A stretch of DNA of 64,000 bases from Fibrobacter sp. UWB11 (GTDB taxonomy: Bacteria; Fibrobacterota; Fibrobacteria; Fibrobacterales; Fibrobacteraceae). Position 1 is the first letter of the stretch. Every line of letters starts with the position of its first letter. The stretch lies in the NCBI RefSeq assembly GCF_900143015.1, contig NZ_FSRT01000002.1:248001-312000 (forward strand). The letters are read 5' to 3'. A program made the position numbers and the translations under genes. Shown piece by piece: positions 50,867-59,949 of this stretch. The notes beneath the pieces were generated by a model that was given only the letters and a program-made list of their open reading frames with translations, ran no database searches and had not been told where the DNA came from.

Positions 50867-50900
50867 CTAGTCACTAGTTATTAGTCATTAGTTATTAGTG
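50867..50900. repeat. CTAGTTATTAGTCATTAG-type leader repeat upstream of pyrH
   Basis: Almost perfect alternation of TTAGTCA and TTAGTTA, starting just upstream of the pyrH start codon. Confidence 0.6.
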
Positions 50901-51029
50901 TTTCGGAGGAAATGTAATAAAAATAGGCTATGGGTAAAATGAATAGTCCTTGCTTTTTTCATACGAAACGCCTTCTTGCCGCAAATTAATGTATTTCTAA
51001 AAATGGATTAAAGGGAAAGGGATGTTTTT

Positions 51030-52928
51030 ATGAAAACCAAATTTGCTTTTGGCCTGTTATTATTGCTCCCAACGATGCTTTTTGCAGACATCGTGTATCA
51101 AGGAAAACGCGTCCAGGAATGGCCCGAAGAAGCAAGGCCTAGATTCGCTACGCCCAGTTTTCTCCTAAATCGTTCAACAACAACACAAGCGAAGAGCCAT
51201 TACGCAGCCCCAAAGGGCAAAATTTACAGCCTAACGCTGCTCGTCGATTTTTCAGACCAGAAGGCGCCCGTCTCGGTAGCCGACGTTGAAGAATGGCTGA
51301 ACAAGGAAGGGTTCAACAGGGACGGCTGTAACGGATCCGTGCGCGACTACTATCTAGACGTTTCGAACGGGCAGCTAGACCTCACCAATGAAGTTTACGG
51401 CTGGTACCGCGCCAAACATCCCAAGTCCTGGTACGAAAACCTGCAAGGGTACACGGGTTCGGACTCGCTCATGAAAGAAGTGTTCAATTACTTCGATCCA
51501 CTAGTCGATTTTTCACGTTATGATAATGACAAGGACGGCACCACCGAAGCCATCAACATCGTCTACGCAGGCCCCGGACAAACATGGGGACAAGGCCTTT
51601 GGCCGCACTCGGGATGGTCCAACGAAAGAAGGGACGGCGTCAAGTTGACGCATCATCAGATGACGGACATGCCCGGCAAATTTTCCATTTACGTCTTTGT
51701 ACATGAATCGGGACACATGATTTTTGGCTGGCCGGACCTTTACTGGTACGGCGATTACTGCACCATGGGTAACCGTGCGCATGATTTGAACCCAGTCGCC
51801 ATCAACGACTTTTACCGCGCGGACCAAGGCTGGATTCCCTTTGTGGACGTAACCAGCAATGACGTGAGCCTCGAAACCACAAAGCCCGGCGAAGTCTGCT
51901 ACCGCTACAAGAACCCCGCAAGGCCCGACAAAGAAGGTTTAGTATGGTCCTACGTACAAAACAAGGGCCGCAACCAAGTGCTAAAAGGAAGCGGACTCTT
52001 GATGCAGCACTACGATTTTTCGATCGAAGGCAATTCCGCTGCAGACAAGCTCGGACTCCGAATCGTGCATGCCAGCGCGGCGGGAAAATCAAGCGACAAT
52101 CCCGGCGACCAGTGGCCAAGCCCGGGCAGCACTGCCAACACGTTCTTCAAAAGCGGGACATACTCAGAATTTTCAGATGATGCCTACCCCGCCATCCGCT
52201 GGTACAACGGTTCCAAAACAGGACTCAAGATTACGGACATCGGAACGCCGGGCGAAACGCTAACGTTCTGCATCGGCGGAAACTGCCCCGCTCAAGAATC
52301 ATCGAGTTCTCAGGGGATTGCATCAAGTTCGTCAAGTGCGCCGAAGCCCGAAAGCAGCAGCGCCGTCGAAATAAAAATCGAGAAAATCGCTTTTGACGTA
52401 ACGCTTCCGATAGACGACAATTATGCTTACGTCACACTAGACTTGAAAGGTGACGACGTTGCAAAAGTATTGGGCCTCCAGAAAAGTGAAATTGCAGACA
52501 AGATTAAGTTTTATGGTGTAGAGCCCGACGGAACACTCAACAGTCGCACCACCGGTGAAGGCACCGGACACTGGTTTGACGCCGACGGCAAAATCGTTGC
52601 CTGGGACCCGAACGGCACCAGCATCGTATTCTCCAACATGGACCTCACGACCATGACCACAAAAATCGGCCACATGCCGAACAAAGTCAAAGCCGGAGAT
52701 TCATTCGTCGTGCGACAGGCAGTCGTTTACGAAAGCAAGCAGGTCACTTTCGAAATCACGATCACGATACCGCAGAAGACAACTCGAATTTCAAGCATCC
52801 GCAGTTCAAGATGCGGCAAGCCCGGGAACATGATTTTCAATGCGCTCGGAAAACCCGTCGGTAAAAGAACAGAGTCGGGCGAATTGCCCGACCTGCCTAA
52901 AGGCGTTTACGTGGAAATAGCTAAGTAA
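51030..52928 (+). CDS. Secreted M6-family metalloprotease with serine linker
   Basis: 632-aa protein. Signal peptide (FAFGLLLLLPTMLFA), M6 (immune-inhibitor-A-like) peptidase domain (about 50-415) with zinc motif FVHESGHMIFGWPDLY. A Ser-rich linker (about 425-450) leads to a domain of about 130 residues (VTLPIDDNYAYVTLDLKGDD) and a C-terminal tail ending LPKGVYVEIAK, like type IX sorting tails. Probably an exported protease. AAAGGGA precedes ATG. Confidence 0.92.
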   Translation: MKTKFAFGLLLLLPTMLFADIVYQGKRVQEWPEEARPRFATPSFLLNRSTTTQAKSHYAAPKGKIYSLTLLVDFSDQKAPVSVADVEEWLNKEGFNRDGCNGSVRDYYLDVSNGQLDLTNEVYGWYRAKHPKSWYENLQGYTGSDSLMKEVFNYFDPLVDFSRYDNDKDGTTEAINIVYAGPGQTWGQGLWPHSGWSNERRDGVKLTHHQMTDMPGKFSIYVFVHESGHMIFGWPDLYWYGDYCTMGNRAHDLNPVAINDFYRADQGWIPFVDVTSNDVSLETTKPGEVCYRYKNPARPDKEGLVWSYVQNKGRNQVLKGSGLLMQHYDFSIEGNSAADKLGLRIVHASAAGKSSDNPGDQWPSPGSTANTFFKSGTYSEFSDDAYPAIRWYNGSKTGLKITDIGTPGETLTFCIGGNCPAQESSSSQGIASSSSSAPKPESSSAVEIKIEKIAFDVTLPIDDNYAYVTLDLKGDDVAKVLGLQKSEIADKIKFYGVEPDGTLNSRTTGEGTGHWFDADGKIVAWDPNGTSIVFSNMDLTTMTTKIGHMPNKVKAGDSFVVRQAVVYESKQVTFEITITIPQKTTRISSIRSSRCGKPGNMIFNALGKPVGKRTESGELPDLPKGVYVEIAK

Positions 52929-53098
52929 AAATCATTTATTACAGAAATATTACACAAATCTTAAAATGGAGTTATTTTCAGCCCGTTCGGAGCATATTCA
53001 GAAATCCGGCGGGCTTAATAATTTTATCTTGTAGCTTGTAAAATTTTGCAGAGTAGCAGGATTTTCAATTAACCGTTAAATTAAAACACTATAGTAAT

Positions 53099-53980
53099 AT
53101 GAGTCTTAAAATCGTTGTGCTTGCAAAGCAAGTACCTGATACACGAAACGTAGGCCCGGACGCCATGACGCCGCAGGGTACTATCAATCGTGCCGCATTG
53201 CCCGCGGTCTTCAACCCCGAAGACCTGAACGCCCTGGAGCAAGCCCTTCGTTTGAAGGACCAGTTCCCTGGTTCCACCATCTCCGTGTTGACCATGGGTC
53301 TCCCGAAGTCTGCCGAAGTCGTCCGCGAAGCTTTGTACCGCGGCGCTGACTGCGGTTACGTCGTGACGGACCGCCCGCTCGGTGGTGCTGACACACTCGC
53401 TACGAGCTACACGCTCGCCCAGGCAGTGAAGAAGATTGGTGACTACGACATTATTCTCGGTGGCCGCCAGGCTATCGACGGCGATACCGCACAGGTCGGT
53501 CCGCAGATTGCAGAAAAGCTCGGACTCACGCAGGTGACTTACGCCGAAGAAATTTTGAAGCTCGACGAACAGGCACGCAAGGTCGTGATCCGCCGCCACA
53601 TCGACGGTGGTGTCGAAACTGTGGAAGCACCGCTCCCGCTGGTTGTGACCGTGAACGGCAGTGCTGCTCCGTGCCGTCCGCGCAATGCAAAGCGCATCAT
53701 GAAGTTCAAGAATGCGACTGCAGTTGCCGAACGCAAACCGGAAGATGCAGACAAGTACGCAGCTCTCATCGCTAAGAAGCCCTACCTCGACATCCCGCAG
53801 TGGGGTGCAGCCGATATCGACGCCGACCCGGCCCAGATCGGTAAGGCAGGCTCGCCGACGAACGTGAAGGCCGTCAAGAACATCGTGTTCAAGGCCAAGG
53901 AAAGCCGCACGCTCTCCGCAAGCGACGCCGACATTGAAGGACTTATCAAGGAACTTTTAGACGGGAAGATTATTGGCTAA
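53099..53980 (+). CDS. etfB: Electron transfer flavoprotein, beta subunit
   Basis: 293-aa EtfB, slightly longer than the usual 250-265. KIVVLAKQVPDTRNV at the start, FNPEDLNALEQALRLKD and the AMP-binding-region ILGGRQAIDGDTAQVGPQIAEKLG. Forms an FAD heterodimer with the next gene and passes electrons from or to the acyl-CoA dehydrogenase downstream. Strong codon bias, as also seen in the two partners, suggests high expression. No clear ribosome binding site. Confidence 0.97.
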   Translation: MSLKIVVLAKQVPDTRNVGPDAMTPQGTINRAALPAVFNPEDLNALEQALRLKDQFPGSTISVLTMGLPKSAEVVREALYRGADCGYVVTDRPLGGADTLATSYTLAQAVKKIGDYDIILGGRQAIDGDTAQVGPQIAEKLGLTQVTYAEEILKLDEQARKVVIRRHIDGGVETVEAPLPLVVTVNGSAAPCRPRNAKRIMKFKNATAVAERKPEDADKYAALIAKKPYLDIPQWGAADIDADPAQIGKAGSPTNVKAVKNIVFKAKESRTLSASDADIEGLIKELLDGKIIG

Positions 53981-53983
53981 CCT

Positions 53984-55009
53984 ATGAATAACGTATTTGT
54001 ATATTGCGAAATTGAGGGAACCACCGTCGTTGACGTTTCCCTTGAACTGCTTTCTAAGGGTCGCAAGTTGGCCAACACTCTCGGCGTTCAGCTCGAGTGC
54101 ATTTGCGCTGGCAAGGGCCTTGATGGCATTGAAAAACAGGTTTTCCCTTACGGTGTGGACAAGGTTCATGTGTTCGACGCCGAAGGCCTGTTCCCCTACA
54201 CCACCAATCCGCACGCCTCTCTCGTGGTGAACCTCTTCAAGGAAGAACAGCCGCAAATTTGCTTGCTCGGTGCAACGGTTATCGGCCGTGACCTCGGCCC
54301 GCGCATCTCCAGCGCCATGCACAGCGGCCTTACCGCTGACTGTACCGAACTCGAAATCGACAGCTTCGAAATGAGCATCGGTGGCGTGAAGAAGTTCTAC
54401 GAAAACCAGCTCTGCCAGATCCGTCCGGCATTCGGCGGTAACATCGTCGCAACGATTGTGAACCCGGAACACCGCCCGCAGATGGCAACCGTCCGCGAAG
54501 GCGTGATGAAGAAGGAAATCGTGGACCCGAACTACAAGGGCGAAGTCATCAAGCACGACGTGGCCAAGTACGTTCCGGAAACGGAATACGTGGTCAAGGT
54601 GCTTGAACGCCATGTGGAAAAGGCCAAGCACAACCTCAAGGGCGCTCCGATTGTGGTCGCCGGTGGTTACGGCATGGGCTCCAAGGAAAACTTCGACATG
54701 CTGTTCGAACTTGCCAAGGAACTCCACGCTGAAGTCGGTGCTAGCCGCGCCGCTGTGGATGCAGGTTTCGTCGATCATGACCGTCAGATCGGTCAGACTG
54801 GCGTGACGGTCCGCCCGAAGGTCTATATCGCTTTCGGTATTTCCGGCCAAATCCAGCACCTCGCTGGTATGCAGGATTCAGGTATCATCATCTCCGTGAA
54901 CTCCGACCCCGAAGCTCCGATCAACGCTATCGCTGATTACGTGATCAACGGCACCGTCGAAGAAGTTCTCCCGAAGATGATCAAGTATTACAAGGCAAAC
55001 AACAAGTAA
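53984..55009 (+). CDS. etfA: Electron transfer flavoprotein, alpha subunit
   Basis: 341-aa EtfA. The C-terminal FAD-binding signature is complete: GASRAAVDAGFVDHDRQIGQTG then PKVYIAFGISGQIQH and SVNSDPEAPI. Three nt separate it from etfB. Whether the complex is a simple or bifurcating type cannot be decided here. Confidence 0.97.
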   Translation: MNNVFVYCEIEGTTVVDVSLELLSKGRKLANTLGVQLECICAGKGLDGIEKQVFPYGVDKVHVFDAEGLFPYTTNPHASLVVNLFKEEQPQICLLGATVIGRDLGPRISSAMHSGLTADCTELEIDSFEMSIGGVKKFYENQLCQIRPAFGGNIVATIVNPEHRPQMATVREGVMKKEIVDPNYKGEVIKHDVAKYVPETEYVVKVLERHVEKAKHNLKGAPIVVAGGYGMGSKENFDMLFELAKELHAEVGASRAAVDAGFVDHDRQIGQTGVTVRPKVYIAFGISGQIQHLAGMQDSGIIISVNSDPEAPINAIADYVINGTVEEVLPKMIKYYKANNK

Positions 55010-55014
55010 GCGCT

Positions 55015-56727
55015 ATGGCAAATTTCTACACAGATCACCCCGAGATTAAATTCAACCTCGAAAGCAGCCCCTTGATGCAGCGCATTGTCGAACTCAAGGA
55101 AAACGGCTTTGCTGACAAGGACAATTTCGACTATGCGCCGGAAGATTTTGCCGACGCTATGGACAACTACAACCGCGTGCTCGAAGTCGCAGGCGACATC
55201 ACCGCAAACACGGTCTTCCCGAACTCCGAAGACGTGGATGCCGAAGGCCCGCACTGCGAAAACGGCCGCGTCCGCTACGCATCCAAGACCTACGAAAACC
55301 TTGAAGCCACCCGCAAGGCTGGCCTCAACGGTGTCACGATGCCGCGCCGCTTTGGCGGCCTCAACTTCCCGATTACCGCCTACACGGCCATCAACGAAAT
55401 GATTGCCTCTGCAGACGCCGGTTTCGAGAACATCTGGTCCCTCCAGGACTGCATTGAAACGCTCTATGAATTCGGCGACGAAGACCAGCGTTCCCGTTTC
55501 ATCCCGCGCATCTGCGCCGGCGAAACGATGTCCATGGACTTGACCGAGCCCGATGCAGGTTCTGACTTGCAGCGCGTGATGCTCAAGGCCACCTACAGCG
55601 AAGCTGACAAGTGCTGGTACTTGAACGGCGTGAAGCGCTTCATCACGAACGGCGACTCCGACATTCACCTGGTGCTCGCCCGCTCCGAAGAAGGCACGCA
55701 CGATGGTCGTGGTCTTTCCATGTTCATTTACGACAAGCGTGACGGTGGCGTTGATGTTCGCCGCATCGAAAACAAGCTCGGTATTCACGGAAGCCCGACT
55801 TGCGAACTTGTCTACAAGAACGCCAAGGCTGAACTCTGCGGCCGCCGCAAGTTCGGTCTCATCAAGTACGTGATGGCCCTCATGAACGGCGCACGCCTCG
55901 GCATTGCCGCTCAGTCTGTGGGTATCAGCCAGATGGCTTACAACGAAGCTCTCGCCTACGCCAAGGACCGTAAGCAGTTCGGTCAGGCTATCGTGAACTT
56001 TCCGGCCGTCTACGAAATGATCTCGAACATCAAGGCTCGCCTCGATGCAGGTCGCGCCCTCTTGTACCAGACAGCTCGTTACGTCGACATTTACAAGTGC
56101 CTCGAAGACATCGAACGCACGCGCAAGCTCACCGACGACGAAAAGAAGGAACTCAAGCTTTACCAGAAGCTCGCTTCCGCTTGCACGCCGCTCGCCAAGG
56201 GCATGAACTCCGAATACGCAAACCAGAACAGCTACGACTGTATCCAGGTTCACGGCGGTTCGGGCTACATGCTTGAATACGCTTGCCAGCGCCTCTACCG
56301 CGACGCTCGTATCACCTCCATTTACGAAGGTACGACGCAGCTCCAGACGGTTGCAGCACTCCCGCACATCACCACCGGCAGCTACGGTCTCATGCTCGAA
56401 GAACTCGAAGCTATGGACGTTCGCCCGGAATACGAAAGCCTCAAGGCCCGCGCCAAGGCAATGGACGAAAAGTACAACGAAGCTATTGAGTACGTGAAGT
56501 CCGTTGAAAACAACGAATTCACCGACCTCTGCAGCCGTCACTTGTACGAACTCGCCGCCAACTGCGTGATGACCCAGTTGCTCCTCCGCGACGCCACCAA
56601 GGCACCGGAACTGTTCGACAAGAGCATGAAGGTGTATTTGAACCTCGCCGAAGCCGAAGTCGCAAAGCACTACAACTTTGTGAAGAGCCTCCGCGTGGAA
56701 TCGCTCGAAAGCTACAAGCAGGCTTAA
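55015..56727 (+). CDS. Acyl-CoA dehydrogenase, long form
   Basis: 570-aa flavoenzyme. Acyl-CoA dehydrogenase core (about 40-445): MSMDLTEPDAGSDLQ with FAD contact, CWYLNGVKRFITNGD, KLGIHGSPTCELVY, GIAAQSVGISQMAYNEALAYAKDRKQFG, and YDCIQVHGGSGYMLEYACQRLYRD followed by SIYEGTTQLQ, the catalytic-base region. The extra about 120 C-terminal residues are helical, as in long-form (VLCAD/AcdA-like) members. Five nt after etfA, so electrons probably pass to or from this Etf pair. The acyl chain is unknown. Confidence 0.95.
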   Translation: MANFYTDHPEIKFNLESSPLMQRIVELKENGFADKDNFDYAPEDFADAMDNYNRVLEVAGDITANTVFPNSEDVDAEGPHCENGRVRYASKTYENLEATRKAGLNGVTMPRRFGGLNFPITAYTAINEMIASADAGFENIWSLQDCIETLYEFGDEDQRSRFIPRICAGETMSMDLTEPDAGSDLQRVMLKATYSEADKCWYLNGVKRFITNGDSDIHLVLARSEEGTHDGRGLSMFIYDKRDGGVDVRRIENKLGIHGSPTCELVYKNAKAELCGRRKFGLIKYVMALMNGARLGIAAQSVGISQMAYNEALAYAKDRKQFGQAIVNFPAVYEMISNIKARLDAGRALLYQTARYVDIYKCLEDIERTRKLTDDEKKELKLYQKLASACTPLAKGMNSEYANQNSYDCIQVHGGSGYMLEYACQRLYRDARITSIYEGTTQLQTVAALPHITTGSYGLMLEELEAMDVRPEYESLKARAKAMDEKYNEAIEYVKSVENNEFTDLCSRHLYELAANCVMTQLLLRDATKAPELFDKSMKVYLNLAEAEVAKHYNFVKSLRVESLESYKQA

Positions 56728-56756
56728 CTGATAGCGGGGCGTGTAAACACCCCGGT

Positions 56757-56798
56757 GTCATCCTGAGCGGAGTGCCGTGAGGCACGAAGTCGAAGGAT
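56757..56798. repeat. Type A palindromic repeat
   Basis: TGTCATCCTGAGCGGA-GTGCC-gtga-GGCAC-GAAGTCGAAGGAT. Core GTGCC/GGCAC pairs; the analogous core at 24448 is GTGC/GCAC. Confidence 0.8.
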
Positions 56799-56810
56799 TT
56801 AAACGCTAAA

Positions 56811-56842
56811 AGAACCTCGGTGATGAACCGAGGTTCTTTGTT
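56811..56842. terminator. Bidirectional intrinsic terminator
   Basis: AGAACCTCGG-tgatgaa-CCGAGGTTCT then TTGTTT, between convergent genes. Confidence 0.9.
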
Positions 56843-56858
56843 TGCAATTTCCTTTTAC

Positions 56859-58037
56859 TCAATCTTTATTTTTTAAGCAACGCAACGACACTCCATTATC
56901 ATCAGTCATTGTAACGGAAAAAGTAAAATACGAATTCGATGTTTGCGAAACATCTTTGGCATTAAAACTCGCAGTTTCTGTATTCCACTTTGTTTGACGA
57001 TAGGTCGTCCAAAACTCAGCCCGTTCACCATAATAATCAAATGGTTCAAAAGTACCCCAGTCATTAAAGCTGTATTTAAAGCCCGATGGTTTGACATTAA
57101 ATCCAAATTTATCACTTCCATTTCCATTATCAATCCAACCATTTTTCGATTTCAAAGCAATAGATCCAGCGGCATAGCTTTCCACACCACCATCTGCCGC
57201 CCCACCTCCCGCAACTTTTACAAGTGTAGACCATTCGTTTAAGCTAGGAACATGCCATCCTTTGGGGCATATTCCACGTATTTCTATTGTATCAACAATC
57301 AATGTTGATACACATTTAGCAACCCCACTTCCACACCCCGCAGTCTGAGAACTAAATATACCCGCACTATCAATAGCAGCCGAATATGTATATAGATGTC
57401 CTAATGATTCACAACTATCAGATATGTAATTAAAACAAAAACTCTTAGCAGTGCCATAATCATAATCCAATTTCAAGTTTTCCGCCATCCAAATTTGGCT
57501 GCCAATTGTTACAGTCTTGTACACCTGATTATCCCTTAAATCCTTGAGGGTATTACTTTTTCTATCATAAACACTCTCTCCATTTTTATTTACCACTTTA
57601 GAAAAAATAGTTGAAACAGGAATGCAATCATGATTTTTCGTTAGATAGTAGCAATATGAAGATTCGAATGCACTACTCATTACAGTACTACTAGAAATTT
57701 GATTAGAAATAATTGATGATGATGAATAGGAAGTAGCAATTGAACTGTAACTAAAAGAAAAAGGATCCATCAACTGCCAATTTCCATTTTGACAGGTATA
57801 AGCATTCCCCTGTGGATCTTGCATAACACTTCCCACAGAACAAGTAGGCAAATTATTTTGCAATGGAACGAATACGTCATTACGACATATATATCTGGTT
57901 CCATCAATATCTGTCTGAGAGCCTTCAATGCATACTGAATTATTTGTTTGCGAAGCAGTTACATTAGCGTTGGAATCATTGCCGCACGCAACGAAACAGA
58001 AAACTCCAACCAACCAAAAGACACACGCTATCTTCAT
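56859..58037 (-). CDS. FISUMP-domain lipoprotein
   Basis: 392-aa lipoprotein. Signal and lipobox (GVFCFVAC); two short repeats (CIEGSQTDIDGTRYIC, CSVGSVMQDPQGNAYTC) each with Cys pairs; a Ser-rich linker; then a FISUMP domain (about 170-392) with QVYKTVTIGSQIWMAENL, GHLYTYSAAID, GWHVPSLNEWSTLV and GVSLRCLKNKD. GGGAGG lies 7 nt before ATG 58037. Function unknown, surface-exposed by inference. Confidence 0.93.
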   Translation of the reverse strand: MKIACVFWLVGVFCFVACGNDSNANVTASQTNNSVCIEGSQTDIDGTRYICRNDVFVPLQNNLPTCSVGSVMQDPQGNAYTCQNGNWQLMDPFSFSYSSIATSYSSSSIISNQISSSTVMSSAFESSYCYYLTKNHDCIPVSTIFSKVVNKNGESVYDRKSNTLKDLRDNQVYKTVTIGSQIWMAENLKLDYDYGTAKSFCFNYISDSCESLGHLYTYSAAIDSAGIFSSQTAGCGSGVAKCVSTLIVDTIEIRGICPKGWHVPSLNEWSTLVKVAGGGAADGGVESYAAGSIALKSKNGWIDNGNGSDKFGFNVKPSGFKYSFNDWGTFEPFDYYGERAEFWTTYRQTKWNTETASFNAKDVSQTSNSYFTFSVTMTDDNGVSLRCLKNKD

Positions 58038-58447
58038 AACATACCTCCCTACAAAATGGATAAATTCAAAAAAAAGACGTGGGAAACGTTCATGTTTATC
58101 CGAATCGAGGTTCAGCAAAACCTGCACTTGATAAACACAAACGACCCACGCCCATTACTGGACGTGAGCGTTCGCATCCCTTTTCTCAAGTGCTTGAAAT
58201 TTGCTGATTTCGATTCAGAGAGCCAGGAGCAAAGCTCAAGAAATGTCAAAAACAAAATTACCTTATAAAAACACCTCTAAAAAGTTTACAATCCTAATAT
58301 AACTCTTTTTTCACGATAAAAAGCCTTTTTTCAAACGAGAATGCTCTAAAATTAAGAAAAACATATCATATAGAGCTACCAGATAATATTCCTAATTAGA
58401 CTAGTTTGGGTTTACTACGGCTTAATTAGCAATTAAGTCACCCACAT
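58038..58447. other. 410-bp intergenic region with a diverged repeat
   Basis: Holds the third copy of the unassigned repeat (58131-58239). A frame of 69 codons from 58056 runs across it but has no ribosome binding site and I do not call it a gene. The AT-rich part 58260-58447 shows no clear element beyond probable transcript ends. Confidence 0.5.
58131..58239 (+). repeat. Unassigned dispersed repeat, copy 3 (diverged)
   Basis: ATAAACACAAACGACCCACG matches 4681-4700, GACGTGAGCG matches 4780-4789, and TTGAAATTTGCTGATTTCGA with GAGCAAAGCTC matches the core. The inner hairpin GAAAT-N6-ATTTC differs in sequence but still pairs. Confidence 0.55.
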
Positions 58448-59914
58448 CTATCTCTTTTTTGTAGGCTCAACCTGCTTGTAATACTTTTTTAAAAAAGTCT
58501 TATTGTCAATACGATCCTTATACGCATGAGCCCATAATTCGTTAAAATCATATGTTGGGTAATTAACGGCCTTGTTTTTTAGAATTTCAATGAAATCTTG
58601 GTTTTGATTTTGCAAATCAAGAAAAGATTCTAATTCAGAAATGTTTATGATACTTACATCATCTAGTTTTCCATATTCAGATTTCAGCAAATCCTTACAT
58701 ATACTATTTGCGTTATACAAATGATCATATAGAACAACCAGACTGTGAACTACATTGCAATTCTTGTATGCAGACAATTCTAGCAAGCCATTTGCCATCA
58801 AATTCTTGGTCACTCTAATTTGCTCGATGGCTTTACCAACACTATTTTTTAAGTTATTCGAAGCACAACGATGATCACCTAGAAACTTCGCGTTTGAAAA
58901 AATACCAGATTGTTTAACCTCAACAAGAACCAATTCATTATCTTTTTTCAAAAAAAAGTCTACCGTTTTATTTTGCCGCTTTCCATAAACAATTTCTCTA
59001 GATATTTCAAACGATGTTAGATAATAATCTAATAGCATCCCTACATAATTTTCGAAAGCATAACCAAATTCCTCTCGAAATAGATTCCTTTTAGCACCAT
59101 TATTATAGTGATTGGATAAATCGTGGTATATTCCTGTAGTTACCCGAGCATACAAATAATTTACGGCAGGGACAAAGTAAACCACCCTATTTTTTCCCAC
59201 AGGAATTTCTTCAGAATTCAAAATAGGCTTACTTATATAAGCTGGAGGAACGGTTCTATTTATCCATTCAGCCTTCTTTGAGGAAAAATAATCCAAGAAC
59301 TTTAAATGTGAATCTTCCTGTAAATTTTCTCCGAAAAAAGACGATAATTCAGAAGGATTTTCGTACGGAAACAAGTATCCATTTTTTAGCGCAGCCATAG
59401 CAAAAAACAGAATTGACCTATAAGATATTCCTACAATAGACTCAATTTCTGTTAAAGGCTGAATGGTATTTCTTGACGGCCATGCATCTGTAAACAAGCA
59501 CCAAGCTCTAGAGACCATATGCATAGGAGAGCCTCGAAACTGTTCATAAGAAACTAGGGTCATCATTTCAAGGGCATCCGAATGCTTTAGAAGATTCTTT
59601 TCTTCTTCTCCCGATGCAATACGAAGAACCAATCGTAAGCCATCATCCGTAGGAGTTGTCAACTTTTCATTTCTTGCGTATTTTGCAGCAAGAATAACAG
59701 CCTCGCACAAAGTTCTATCTGTATACGGGACGTCTTTAAACTGTTCCACCTTCTCAGATAGAAACAAATTTGAAGACAAACTACAAATTTTTCTTACTAA
59801 CTCCAAAAAATTAAACTGAGAGAAAAAACTTTGGCATTCGCTTTCGGAAAGTTTAATTGTATCTGTTACCAATATATTCTTCCCACAAAAGGAACCTGGA
59901 TTATAAATTTCCAT
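58448..59914 (-). CDS. Putative PD-(D/E)XK nuclease protein beside an Abi gene
   Basis: 488-aa protein. The C-terminal half carries a likely PD-(D/E)XK site: KTVDFFLKKDNELVLVEVKQSG (about 320-341), read as D...E-V-K. The N-terminal 250 residues are helical and unassigned. Base composition is more AT-rich than flanking housekeeping genes. ATG 59914 has GGGAGGGG upstream and lies 35 nt after the Abi_2 gene in the same direction. I infer a two-gene defence module; no family name is recognised. Confidence 0.65.
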   Translation of the reverse strand: MEIYNPGSFCGKNILVTDTIKLSESECQSFFSQFNFLELVRKICSLSSNLFLSEKVEQFKDVPYTDRTLCEAVILAAKYARNEKLTTPTDDGLRLVLRIASGEEEKNLLKHSDALEMMTLVSYEQFRGSPMHMVSRAWCLFTDAWPSRNTIQPLTEIESIVGISYRSILFFAMAALKNGYLFPYENPSELSSFFGENLQEDSHLKFLDYFSSKKAEWINRTVPPAYISKPILNSEEIPVGKNRVVYFVPAVNYLYARVTTGIYHDLSNHYNNGAKRNLFREEFGYAFENYVGMLLDYYLTSFEISREIVYGKRQNKTVDFFLKKDNELVLVEVKQSGIFSNAKFLGDHRCASNNLKNSVGKAIEQIRVTKNLMANGLLELSAYKNCNVVHSLVVLYDHLYNANSICKDLLKSEYGKLDDVSIINISELESFLDLQNQNQDFIEILKNKAVNYPTYDFNELWAHAYKDRIDNKTFLKKYYKQVEPTKKR

Positions 59915-59949
59915 TCCACCCCTCCCATTTATCACGATAAAACCAAGGA

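Noticed and set aside
54988-56670. 560-codon open frame antisense to the acyl-CoA dehydrogenase gene, with similar long frames antisense to etfA
   Set aside because: A by-product of strong codon bias in the sense genes; the sense proteins have full family motifs, the antisense frames none.
58056-58265. 69-codon open frame upstream of the FISUMP lipoprotein gene
   Set aside because: Lacks a ribosome binding site and spans the dispersed repeat; its similarity to 4681-4848 is better explained at DNA level.
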